A stretch of 64,000 nucleotides of DNA. It comes from Myxococcales bacterium. Lineage in GTDB: Bacteria; Myxococcota_A; Polyangia; Polyangiales; JADJMO01. Shown in pieces: positions 53,860 to 64,000 of this stretch; position 1 is the stretch's first letter, and each line of letters opens with the position of its first letter. Where the stretch lies: contig JADJMO010000005.1 of assembly GCA_016709545.1 (NCBI GenBank), positions 279,737 through 343,736 on the forward strand, in the 5' to 3' direction. The notes beneath the pieces are model-generated. The model did no database searches, was not told where the DNA came from, and saw only the letters and a list, made by a program, of their open reading frames with translations. Position numbers and translations under genes: made by a program.

Positions 53860-55750
53860 ATGAAACCACTCCGGCGCTCCTCGATCGGTAACTTCCCGGG
53901 CGCGGGGTTCCCCGACCTGGCGCCTGCTGCTGGACAGGACCGGCACGATGTTCCGCGTCTACGCCCCGGAGCGGAAGCCAGATCGAGCTCGTGCTGTACG
54001 ACGCGCACGGCTCCGCCGAGACCCGGCGCGACCGCATGGCCCAAGCAGCCGACGGCTTTTTCCACGCGCTGACCGTGCGCGCGGTGGTCGTGGGCGCGCT
54101 GCTGCTTTCCGCGATCGACGGCGCGCCGCCCGTCGCCGACCCAGCCTCTCGATACCCAGCCGTTCCGGCATCGACGGCCCCTGGCGCCCCGAGACCCCAA
54201 TCTGCTCACCTGGATGACCAGGATTTCCGCGGCTGCCCGCTAGAGATCGTCCTCTACGAGGCTGCACGTGGGCTGGCGACCACCGAGGGCGGTGCGCTTT
54301 CACCTGGATCCTCCCGCGCATCCGCGCCCTCAGCGCCACCGCCGTCGAGCTCATACCCATCGTCGAGTCGCCGGCTCGCGCAGCTGGGGCTACGACGGCG
54401 TGTTCCCCTTCGCGCCGTACCACGCGTGCGGCAGCCCGACCGACTTCCCGCGGCGTTCATCGGCGCGGCCCACCGCCGATCTCGCCAGCGATCCTCGACG
54501 TCGTCTACAACCACGTCAGGCTGACGCACGGCACGCACCCACGCCGCGCCTCACCGGCAAGCCGCTTCCCACCCCACCGCGCGCACGCCGAGGGCCCCGC
54601 GCTCGGCGGCGACGACGAGCACGTGCGCCTCTTCGTCCTCGAACGCCACCCTGGATCCGCGACTTCCCCGGCAAACGGCCTGCGGCTCGACGCGGCGCGA
54701 TTCGTCGGCGAGCCCATCGCCGGAGGCCCGTCGGTGGTCGCCGCGATCCGCCGAGGTCGCCACGCGCAGCCGCCTCAGGCCGCGAGTGCTGGTCATCGCC
54801 GAGGACGACAGCAACGACGCCCGCATCACCGAGAGACCTCGCGCGGCGGCCGCCGGGCTCGACGCCGTGGGCGACGCTCTCACCACGTCCTCCGCCGGAT
54901 GCTCACCGACGAGAGCGGCGGGCGTGCTCCGGTGACTACCAGGGCACCATCCGCGGGCGCTCGTCCGCGTGCTGCGCAACGGCTGCGCTACGAGGGCCAG
55001 GTCGCGCCAGCACCGGGCTGCCGCGCGCGGCACACCCACCTTCGACATCCTCCTTCCCGCATCGTCAGTACCTGCAGAACCCCGATCGTCGGCAGCAGCC
55101 AGCCCGGCCGCGGATCGCTGGGTGATGCGGGGCCATATCCCGCGCGGTGACCACCCTCTCTGTTCCTCTCGACGCCCTACGCGCCCCTTCTCTTCATGGA
55201 GCAGGGCACTGACGCCCTCGCCGTTCCCTGTTCGTCGACCGCGAAAGATATCGTGGGCGCGGTTGCGCGAGGGGCGCCTGCGGGACATGCAACCTTCGCC
55301 GGAGGCCCGTTCGATCCGGTTCATCGCAGATCTCGCGGCGCCTTCGACCTGGGCGCGGCCGCTCGGCGGCTGGTCAACACGCCGATCGCACGCCGAGGCG
55401 TAAGGTCCAGCGCTCCACCAGGCCCCTCACTCGCCCTGCCGCCGGCGCGCGATGTCGGCGAACCGGCGCGCCGCTTCCCGACGTCGTCGCGGTCGGCGAT
55501 ATCGCGCGAACTCGCCGTGTTGCCCTGCGCCGCAGCGTTTCTCGAACCTCCTGTTCGTCGTCTCGTTCGGTCCACAGCTCTCGCTCAAGCTCGGGACCGC
55601 TGTAAAGTTCAGGACCGGGAAGAAGAAGGTCGGCGCTGGAACCTGCTCGACACCGAAGAAGCTCGCTTCGGGGGGACCACCGCGACCCTGGATGGCGGTA
55701 GCCCGCGCTGCACGGTCGAGGCGCGGTCGTGCGCAGGTGGGCGTCGAGGG
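53860..55750 (+). pseudogene. treZ: Malto-oligosyltrehalose trehalohydrolase TreZ (heavily frame-broken)
   Basis: Pieces match TreZ in order: MFRVYAPERK (53950), IELVLYDAHGSAETR (53980), VADPASRY (54130), LEIVLYEAA (54240), RSWGYDGVFPFAPYHACGSPTDFP (54380-54450), ILDVVYNHV (54490), LRLDAARF (54680), RVLVIAEDDSNDARITE (54780-54830), GLDAVGDAL with HHVLRRMLTDE, DYQGTIR (54935), STPYAPLLFMEQG (55170-55205) and WNLLDTEEARFGGT (55640). TreZ releases trehalose from maltooligosyl-trehalose. It follows glgX; treY is not visible. Numerous one-base shifts occur. Confidence 0.75.
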
Positions 55751-55773
55751 GCTGGCCTGCTGCGTGGGGCAGC

Positions 55774-57330
55774 ATGCACGAACGATTGCTCTTGGTCTTC
55801 GCTGGGTCCTTGTCGCTCAACTGGCGTGCTCGGGCGCGGATTTTGAGTCGCACCCCGGATGCGACGATCGACGCGACCACCGACGCGACGGACGGTGGCT
55901 CGGACACCACAGGCGACGCCGAAGGCGACGGCGACCGACGGCGGAGACAGCTGCGCCAAGAACGCGCGTGCGGGGCTGCGCCCTCCTGCTCCATAACCCG
56001 GCGACCCCTGCGGCGCATGCCGCAAGTACACCTGCGCGGCGAGCGAGAGGCGATCGCCTGCACCGACCTGGCAAGAACGCGTGTGGGCTGCGGCGCGCTG
56101 AGCGCAAGCCCGGTGACAAGTGCGGCGCGTGCAGCGGCAGCTCTGCTCCGCCACGGGGCGCGCTTTCGAGTGCAGCAACCTCGGCGAACGTCTGTGGGGC
56201 TGTGCACCCCTCCCTGGCAAGCCGGGCGGCGCGTGTGTGGTGGCGCGGCCTGCGGCATCGGCACGTACGCGTGCAAGGGTGTCGGGCCCTCGAGTGCAAA
56301 GGGGGCCACGACCAACGCGTGTGGCGGCTGCGGCACGCTGACCGGCAAGGTGGGCGACGCCTGCGGCAAATGCAGCTCCGGGCAAGCTGGTGTGCAAGGA
56401 CGCCGACGGCCTCGGCTGCGACGGCCCGATCGCCGAGCACGGCCGTGGGCTGCCACGGCAAGTGCGGCACCATCAACTGGGCGTGCAACGCGGGCGGCGC
56501 AGCCATCGTGTGCCCTGGCACAGACGCCAACGCCTGCGAGGCTGCACGCTCGGCGGCACGCCGGGCGCCGACTGCCTCACCTGCGGCGTCGCGGAGTGTA
56601 ACACCGAGCGGCGCGAACGTCGTTGATCGATGGGCGACGGATCGGTTGCCGACCCCGCCGCGTCGTTTACCGTCTGTTGTGCTGACGTCTCGACCAAGTG
56701 CGCAAGCCAGACGATCGAGGCACCGCCGTCGTTCCTCGCCTGGTCGGGCACCGGCATTGACGAAAGTTCGACTCAGCCGGTCGGTCGCGCACGCAATCAG
56801 CGGCGGCTACCCCACCGCGCAAGTCCGGATCGGTCCTGCCAGCTCACGCTGCGCCCAGAGCGGCGGTGGACACACTTGTCCCGGCGCTCCTGATCGTCGG
56901 CTCCCGTCCACGCCCCTGCCCGACGGTGGACCCCGCTGTGCTCGAGCTGACCCTGCTTGCACCAACTGCGTCGTCGGCATCGCGGGCTGCCCGTGCACAG
57001 TGCCCCACGCCCGACGATGGTCGATCCCGGCCACCTCTGAAAGGGCTCCCGAAGGACGGTCCGTGCTCGGTGCTCGCCACCGCAGCCACCGGCGCGTCGT
57101 CGGTCAGGACGACCGTCGGCAGCTTCACCTTCACGCTTCCCCTCGACGAGGCTCGACTTGGGCCCAGGCGATCTGGTTCCAGCTCACCAACGAGTCCACG
57201 GCGTGGGCGTACAACTCACAGGGGGCAGCGGCCCTCCGACTTCGACGCGTGGGTGCGCTCGAACTACGCGCCAGGCGGCGCGTGGGTCGAAAGACCAGCG
57301 TAGAGCCAGGCGCGAAGGTGACGCTCCTCG
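55774..57330 (+). pseudogene. Cys-rich repeat lipoprotein (frame-broken)
   Basis: It starts MHERLLLVFAGS. In a shifted frame the signal ends LVAQLAC-SGADFES, a lipobox. An Asp/Ala/Thr linker (DATIDATTDATDGGSDTTGDAEGDG) follows. Then come about five copies of a Cys/Gly module of the form NACGGCG-x-L-x-GK-(P/V)G-x2-CG-x-C. Clear ones are near 56080-56150, 56200-56270, 56310-56390 and 56520-56600. The C-terminal part contains GGYPTAQVRIG and AIWFQLTNESTAWAYNS. Each module has 5-6 cysteines, suggesting small disulfide-linked domains on the cell surface. Function unknown. Confidence 0.6.
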
Positions 57331-57771
57331 GCTGCGCTCTGGCTTCTCGCGCTCGTCCCGACGTCGCGAAGCCCAGCAGCAGATAGGGCACGCGCTCAGG
57401 CAACCCTCGCGCTCGAGCAGGAGGCCGTGGCGACCGCCCACGCCCAGCCACGCGACGCCGTCGGCAGAGTCCTCACATGCACGGCCTCGGCGGCGCGCGC
57501 TGGGCGCCGTCGACGTCGTCGGCGGCGTGGACCTCCCAGGTGCCTGGCCCCATCGTCGGACTCCCACGGGACGCGCACGACCACGCGGGGGGCGTCGCTC
57601 GTCTTCCAGCGCATCGTAGGCCCGTCAGGCGCGGCGGGCCCTCACCGACCAGGAAACCTCCACGAAGATCATGCCGACCTCGTAGCGCATCGGGCTCGCG
57701 TCGACTCAGGGCAGGTACGGCGTGGCGTCCTTCTCGGCTTGGGGCCCTTGGTCCGCGGAGCGTGTCCTCGA
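57331..57771. other. Unassigned stretch downstream of the esterase-like gene
   Basis: On the minus strand a GTG overlaps the stop of the esterase-like gene, and coding-like pieces follow (SPMRYEVGMIFVEVSW near 57660, AYDALEDERRPPRVVVRVPWE near 57590). They change frame and match no family I can name. It may be a downstream gene of the same operon. Confidence 0.35.
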
Positions 57772-60703
57772 TCACGGGGCTACGCCCAGCGCGTCGAAGA
57801 AGCCCGCCGCGAGGACCTTGCCGAACGAAGGCAGCGACTGACCGCGCGCCGGCGCGAGGCTCGTCCCGAACGACGAAGTCGAGCAGGAAGTCGGGAGACT
57901 CAGCCCCGCAAATTGCCGAGCGCGCTCGCGCCCTCGAGCACGAGGAGGAGCCTGGTCAGGGCGCGCGGAATTGCCGGTGGACAGACGCGCCGAGCTCCTT
58001 GCCAGTGAACGTCTTGCCGGCGAACAGCACCATGCCCTGCTCGATCCGCAATGGGAGCTCGGGCTCGGGCGCGGCGAGCACGCGGTTGCTCTTAGCGTTG
58101 CCGACGAGGACGACGTTCTTCTCGGGCGCCGCGCCGGGATCGACGTCGAGGTCGCGCAGGATGGTACTTCACGTCGACCCCGAACCGGATCTGGGCCGCT
58201 GACTCCGGCCTTGCGCTTCACCTCGGTCTGCTGCGGGTCGCTCGCGCCGTAGACGAAGACGAGCGGATCGTTCCACACGTCGCGGATGGGGCCGGTGACC
58301 TTGCCGTGCGCGGCCGGGCCGTCATCGCTGGGCACGCCCTCGTGCCAGCCGCTCAGGTCGCGGTAGGCGGCGATCGCGCCCGTGAAGGCTTCTGGCCGTC
58401 GACGGCGACGGCCCACGGTGCCGATGGCGGCGATGCCGCCATTGCTGCCATCGTCGCGATCGAGGCGGAAGACGGCCACGTTCTTGGTGGTGACCTGGAC
58501 GGCGAGGGGGCCGTGCGCGTGGCGTCCAGCGCCCACGAGGGCCGAGGCGCGATGCGGTCGAGAATTGGAGCCACGCGTCGTCGCCAGACCGAGGCGCGGG
58601 TCACAGGCCGCACGTGCTTCGGGTACAGGTTGCGCTTCTTGCCGGCGAACCACCCGGTGTGGTGCGGGTGGTCGTAGGCGAAGCCCCGCACGTCGTGGCC
58701 GAGGTCCGGGTGGTCGTGGCGAGGGAGAATCCGCGCTTCTCGTAGGCGTCGATGAGGACGCCGCTGTTCTCTTCCGGCAGGTCGTGGGTGCCGTGGATCC
58801 ACGGCGGGAGCCGGGCCATTGTCGATCCACGAGACGTTGGAGCGGTCCTCGAGCAGCCACTGCTCCCACGGACGTCGTGGGCGCCCGACGACGTCGCGAC
58901 GGATCAGGTAGAATTGGTAGCCGCACAGCGGCTGCCCGGCAACGAACAGGTCGGGGTGGTGGCGCGGGATCGAAGCCGCGCCGATGCCGCCCATCGAGAA
59001 GCCGGTGGCGTAGAGGCCGATCGTCGTCGACGCGACCCGGGAAGCGCGCGCAGCCGCGCGATCATTGTCGAGGACCTCCTCCTCGCCGAGCTGGCGGTAC
59101 ATCGCGTTCCCGTGCGCGTCCGGGTTAGCACAGGGCGTCGAGCTTCGGGAGCTTGGCCGAGATCGTGCGGTCCCGGGGACGAGGTGGTTCCTGCTGATCC
59201 GGGTCGTCGCCGCCGAAGAAGATGCGGGCATCGCCATCAGATCCGCCGTTCATCCCGTGCAGGCCCACGTAGACCAGGAACTGTGGCAGTAGGTTCAGGC
59301 GCGCAGCGCCTCGGGGACGTAGAGCGCGAGCAGCTGCGGCGGCCAGTCGTCGACGCGCGCCACGTGGGCGAGTCGAAGGGGCCGGTGAGGGTCGCGAGCG
59401 GGTCCTTGCCGGCCTCGGCGAGGGCCGCGTGGGCGTCGAGCGCCGCCGCGTCGGCGAGCTGCGCAGGCAGGTCGCCGTCGCCGCGCGGAACGTGGTCCAC
59501 CGAGCCGGCGATGCAGGTACCCGAGCGTCGCCGCGACGTCGTCGGGAAGCGCCAGGCGCCCAGGGAGCGCCTCGGCGGCCCGCGCGAGCGCGAGCCGCAC
59601 CGCGCGCCGCGGATGGAGCGGACGATCGACGGCGCAGCCGCCGACCTCGGTACGCGCACGGTGAGATCGGGCGGGCGTCGCGCCCTCGTCGACGACAGCG
59701 CCGAGATCGCCGAGAGAGCAGCGGGCTTGCCCTCGAACCTGCCCGGTCACCGGGCCGAGGAGGAGCTGCCCTGCGCGTCGAGGACGCTGCGGGATCGGTA
59801 TCGCGCCGAGGCTCAGGTGGCCCTCGGGGAACTGGACCAGCGTCGAAGTGGTAGCCGGTGGCGGTCGGCGGGCGCTCGACCTTCACCCACTGTTGCCAGG
59901 GCCTTCACGAGCTCAGGTCCCGCGCGCTCTCCGGCACGCCGCGCAAGAGAGGCGCGCACGCCCAGCGGCGCGAGAAGCGCTCGTCGACGATGCGCCCACG
60001 CGGACCATACGCGCCCTCGCGCTGGTGGAGGCGCAGGAGGGCGATGTGGTCGCCGGCGGCGAGCGGAAGCGGGACGGCATCGTCGTCGTCGCGCAGCGGG
60101 CGCAGGACGTCCCGCGCGTGGACCGACTTGCCGTCGACGATCAGCTCGCAGCCGTCGTCGACCCCGAGCAGCACCGACGTCACGGGCCTTCAGGAGCCGC
60201 AGCGTCGCGCCGAAGATGAGCGATGGAGGGCTTGCCGAGGGTGGGCGCGGCGCGCGCTCCCGAGGTCGACGGGGCCGTCGCCGCTCGGCCTGGCACCACG
60301 TGGCCGGGGCCGTCGTCCCGCGAGGGCCCGCGCGTAAACCTTCTGCGCGACGTCGACGCGGGCGCTGCCCTCGGTGGCGCCGTAGCGCGGGAGCGAGGCC
60401 CGATCGTCGACCACCCCCGTCGGACGGAACGTCGCCACGTCGGCCTTCTTGTCGTCGAGCCGGAACGGGCCGAGCGCGAGCCCCGCGCCGAGGTGACCCT
60501 CGGGGCCGAGGACGACGCCGACGCCTTCGCTGGGCGCGACTGACGGCAGCGGGCTCCTCCGCGACGCTTTAGCCGACACACGCTCGCCGAGGCGCTCGCC
60601 GAGCGCGCTCACCGAGGGCGTGGTCATGGCGACAGTGGCCTCAGGCCGACGCGCGGGAGCACGCAGCGAGGGCGAGGACACCGAGGGCGACGAGGCGACG
60701 CAC
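57772..60703 (-). pseudogene. Large secreted alpha/beta hydrolase or prolyl-oligopeptidase-like lipoprotein (frame-broken)
   Basis: It has a GTG start at 60703 and a lipoprotein signal, RRLVALGVLALAAC-SRAS. The N-terminal half holds LGPFRLDDKKADVATFRPTG, VLLGVDDGCELIVDGKSVHARDVLRP and LPLAAGDHIALLRLHQREGAY, looking like a beta-sandwich region. The C-terminal hydrolase domain has the nucleophile elbow IGLYATGFSMGGIGAASIP (about 59000), then PDLFVAGQPLCGYQFYLIRRDV, WIHGTHDLPEENSGVLIDAYEKRGFS and GHDVRGFAYDHPHHTGWFAGKKRNLYP. The end reads LVFVYGASDPQQTEVKR, NVVLVGNAKSNRVLAAPEPELPL and LPSFGKVLAAGFFDALG. Intact length would be about 975 aa. Many one-base shifts. Confidence 0.65.
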
Positions 60704-60760
60704 GACGGGAGCTTTCGTACAGCGGTGTCGCGGCGGCAAGTTCCCCGCTGGCGTTCGGGG

Positions 60761-61592
60761 ATGCGCGTCGTCCTCTGCTCGTCAGCGCGCTCCTCGGCGC
60801 CAGTCTGCTCGTGTCCGCGTGCGGTCGGGTGGCTTCCCCGACGACGAGCTCGGGCCGGTCGTCGACACCGAATCCAGCGACAGCACCCTCGAGACCACGG
60901 CCGACGGCGGCGACGCAGGTAGCTTCGGGGCCAAAGGTCCCTCCGTTCGACCCGGGCATCGACAGCGACTTCGACACGGGTGTCCCTGTTCGACACCGAC
61001 CTGCCCCCGACTCGATCGTCGTCCTCGACAGCATCGTCAGCGAGGACACAGCTGCCTTCGACACGGCGACCTTCGACACCGCAATCATCGACACTGGGGT
61101 GGTCGACAGCGCATTCGGCGCCGCCGTGATCGATACGGACCTCGACACGGGTCTCCTCGTTACAGGCGTCACCGACAGCACCGTGTTCGACACGGGCTTC
61201 GACACGGAGGCTTCGACACGGGCTTCGACGCGCCGCCCGACACCCCCACCGACACGCCGCTCCGAGGCGGCATCACCTGCAGCGCCACCCCGTTCGACAG
61301 GCTCACCCAGGACTGCTGCGCTTCGTTCACCGGCCTCAGCTGCGTCCCCAAAGGGCAGATGCACGGGCGGCGGCACGCGCAGGCTGCTCCGACAGCACAG
61401 GCGCTGCCCCACTGGGCAGGTCTGCTGCTTCGGCAACCTCGGCAGCGGCGGCGGGCCGAGCGCCAAGTGCGCGCCGGTCTGCGCCGGCATCCAGCTCTGC
61501 AAAGACCAGCGCGGAGTGCAAGGCCCCGAACATGCCAGCCCGTCTTCGGTGGGTTTCCGCGTCTGCCGCTGGCGTGCTCGCGCTCCCGATAG
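60761..61592 (+). pseudogene. DTG-repeat Cys-rich lipoprotein (frame-broken)
   Basis: The signal region reads LLVSALLGASLLVSAC-G across a shift. A long acidic tract of DTG/DT repeats follows (FDPGIDSDFDTG, FDTATFDTAIIDTGVVDS, DTDLDTGLLVTG, STVFDTGFDT). A Cys-rich C-terminal domain then reads GGITCSATPFDRLTQDCCASFTGLSC and CPTGQVCCFGNLGSGGGPSAKCAPVC, with GIQLC and FRVCR after. The repeats resemble those in the lipoproteins at 22009 and 27003. The C-terminal part looks like a secreted disulfide-rich domain. At least four shifts. Its end overlaps the hrpB start region. Confidence 0.6.
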
Positions 61593-64000
61593 ACCCCCTG
61601 CTGCCCGACTTCGATGCGCACGCTCCTCGAGCGGCGCTCACGCCGTGCTGCAGGCCGCCACGTACCGGCAAGACCACCCGCGTGCCCGCGGCCTCCTCGA
61701 CGCGCTCCCCGGAGGAGAGATCGTGGTGCTCCAGCCGCGCCGCCTCGCCGCCCGCCACTCGGCCAAGCGCGTCGCCGAGGAGCGCAGCGTGCGCCTCGGC
61801 AGGCTCGTCGGCTACGACGTCGCTTCGACCGCGCAGTAGGCCCGGGACGCGCCTCTCGTATGTGACCGGAGGGCATCCTCACGCGCCGCTTGCTCGAGCG
61901 CGGGCGCGCAACCTCTCGGCGATCGTCCTCGACAGGATTCCACGAAGCGGCACCTCGCGTCGGACCTCGCGCTCCGGCCTCGCGCGGAGAGCTTGGAGCG
62001 CGCGCCCCGCTCCCGGGCTCGTCGTCGTGGTGATGTCGGCCACGCTTTCGACGCGCGGGCCGTGGCGCGTCTTCCTCGGCGACCCGCCGCTCGTGACCAG
62101 CGAGGGCCGCGCCTTCCCGGTCGAGATCGAGCACGCCGAGCGGCCCGCCGACCAGCCACTCCCGCTGCAGGTGGTGGGCGCCGTGCGGCGGGCGCTCCGC
62201 GAATCGGAGGGCGACGTGCTCGTGTTCCTCCCCGGCACCTACGAGATCCGCGCCTCCGCCGAGGCCTCGGCGAGGTGTGCGAGAGGCCGGCGCGGACTGC
62301 CTGCCGCTCTCGGGCGAGCTCCCGCCCGACGCGCAGGACCGCGCCATCGCCCCTCGGCGCGTCGCAAGGTGATCCTGTCCACCAACGTCGCGAGACCTCG
62401 GTCGCGATCCCCAGGGTCGTGGGTAGTGATCGACAGCGGCCTCGCGCGCGTCGCCGGCCACGATCCGTGAGGTCAGGGCGGCCCACCCTCGAGGTGAAGA
62501 AGGTGGCGCGATCGTCGGCCATCCAGCGCGCGGGTCGCGCCGGACGCGTGCGCGAGGGCGCTGCCTCCGGCTCACCACCGAGGGGACTTCGAGGCCCGCC
62601 CCGAGCACGACGCCCCCGAGATCGCGCGCCTCGATCTCTCGAGACGGTGCTCGCGCTCACCGCGGCCGGGCACGATCCGTGAGCGTTCTCCTGGCTCACG
62701 CGCCCCCCACAGGCGGCGTTCGAGGCCGCGCGCGCGCTGCTCCTGCGCCTGTCGGCGATCGAGCACGCCAGCGCCGCGACGAAGGTGGGCCACGCCATGG
62801 CCCGCCTCCCGCTCGCCGAGGCTCGCGCGCCTCGTGGTCGAGGGAGCAGCGCGCGGGGCGTCGCCGAGGACGCGTGCGGGGTGGCCGCCATGCATCTCCC
62901 TCAGCCGCGACGTGTACGGCCGCGAGCGAGGCGCGCATCGGCTGAATCGTGCGACGCGAGAAGCGTGCGGCTGCGCGATCTCGGCGACCGGCCCGTGGTG
63001 GGAGCAGGCTCGCCGCGTCGATCCGGCGCGTGCTGGCGCGCTTCTGCGGCACGTGGACTGCAGAAGGGCGCGATGGACCCGGAGGTGGCGCTCCCCGCGG
63101 CGATCCTCGCCGGCTTCCCGATCGCGTGGCGAGGCTGCCGCGGCCACGGGGAACCCTCGTCGGGCGGCGGACAGGCGACCCTCGCGCGCCTGAGCGTGGT
63201 CCGGACCGCGCCGTGGCTGGTGGCGGTCGAGGCGCTCGCTCGTCGCGGGGCCGCCACGCGTGACCATGGCCACCGCCATCGGGCGAAGTGGCTCATCGAT
63301 CTCTTTCCCGAGCGCATCGCCGGGAACGACCGAGGTGCGGTGGGACGGCGAAGCGCGAGCGCGTCAGGCCGTGGGCGCATGGCGTGATGGCTCACCCTCG
63401 ACGAAGCGCCCGGGCAAGGCCCGGCCCGAGGTGGCGCAACTGCTCGCCGGGCGCGCGATCGCCGTCGGCATCGACGCCTTCGTGGGAGTGCTTTCTCAGG
63501 CTCTCGGCGGATCTTCGTCACCCGCACTGCACGCCGGATCTCGTGCGGGCCTCGCCGCGCTCGCTCAGGCCCGCAGGGCTGGTCGCCGCCGCTTGCGAGG
63601 GCGCCGTTCGTTCGCCGAGCTGCTGCGCGCGGACCTCCTGGGCGAGCTGCGCACCGCGATCGGTCACGCCGCGCTGGCGAGGCTCGACACCCTCGCGCCG
63701 ACCCACGTGGTGCTCGGCAACAGGCGCAAGTCACGGCGGTCACCTGCGCCCGCCTGACGCCCCCTCCATCGGCTCACCGCTCCAGGACTTCTTCAGCAGC
63801 GCCGACGGTCGCCCGCGTGCTCGCGAGGCGCGTCGCGGTGGTCCTGCACCTGCCTCGCCCCAGAACAGGCGCGACGTACAGGTGACGACCGACCTCGCCG
63901 GCTTCTGGGATCTAACCACTACGCGGCGCTGCGCAGCGAGCTGCAGCGGCGCTATCCGCGACACTCCTGGCCCGACGACCCACGCACGGCAGCCCCACCG
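61575..64000 (+). pseudogene. hrpB: ATP-dependent helicase HrpB (frame-broken, runs off the window)
   Basis: The DEAH-type helicase order is clear: LPIDPLLPD, TGKTTRVPA (P-loop), GGEIVVLQPRRLAARHSAKRVAEER and LVGYDV. A LDEFHERHLASDLAL-equivalent lies across a shift near 61935. VMSATLSTRGPWRVFLGDPPLVTSEGRAFPV and RALRESEGDVLVFLPGTYEIR follow, then KVILSTNVA, VIDSGLARV, SSAIQRAGRAGRVREG and LETVLALTAAGHDP. The end matches VTTDLAGFW, YAALRSELQRRYPRHSWPDDPRTA. Only a few C-terminal residues lie beyond base 64000. More than ten shifts. Confidence 0.78.

Overview
This window is GC-rich DNA that looks like a chromosomal segment of a Myxococcota bacterium, most likely Polyangia. The inference rests on four things: very high GC in codon third positions, many lipoproteins with Asp-Thr-Gly-rich low-complexity tails, AgmX-type and Cys-rich secreted proteins, and a full housekeeping Isc system. 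No tRNA, rRNA or CRISPR array was recognised. All assignments come from reading the translated sequence; no database search was run.

Layout. 1-6.4 kb: tail of an RRM RNA-binding protein, rpmG (L33), an alpha-methylacyl-CoA racemase and an SCP2 lipid carrier behind a palindromic operator, then hisD, a pyrimidine-nucleoside phosphorylase and gpsA. 6.5-15.5 kb: two giant tandem paralogous lipoproteins (about 1450 and 1505 aa) with metzincin zinc motifs and Met-turns. 15.7-22 kb: a MerR-type regulator with a C-terminal cysteine cluster heads an iscS-iscU-iscA-hscB-hscA-fdx-ferritin-like run. 22-24 kb: a duplicated module made of a small lipoprotein plus a 56-aa membrane peptide, separated by a GFA-family gene. 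23.6-38.6 kb: mostly minus-strand housekeeping genes (crotonase-aroA-HTTM, a degenerate PheA-like protein, ygiQ-ppk1, NnrS) and envelope proteins. 38.6-46.9 kb: a seven-gene minus-strand lipid gene cluster (alpha/beta hydrolase, ketoacyl synthase, fatty acyl-AMP ligase, NAD(P)-dependent epimerase/dehydrogenase, ACP, B12 radical SAM enzyme, acyl-CoA dehydrogenase) with overlapping stop/start codons. This is the best candidate for an undescribed system. 47-48.1 kb: rpsP-khpA-rimM, without the usual trmD-rplS.

From about 47.9 kb to the end, reading frames break every few tens to hundreds of bases, although protein motifs stay recognisable. This part holds GC-rich palindromes, a group II intron with a broken reverse transcriptase/maturase, a KGG stress protein, glgX, treZ, a Cys-rich lipoprotein, a large esterase/peptidase, a DTG-repeat lipoprotein and hrpB running off the end. 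Motif conservation across broken frames favours uncorrected sequencing or assembly error, or a contig end, over genuine decay. Isolated one-base shifts, often in C or G runs, also occur in at least a dozen genes between 0.4 and 48 kb, so a broken frame here should not be taken as proof of a pseudogene.
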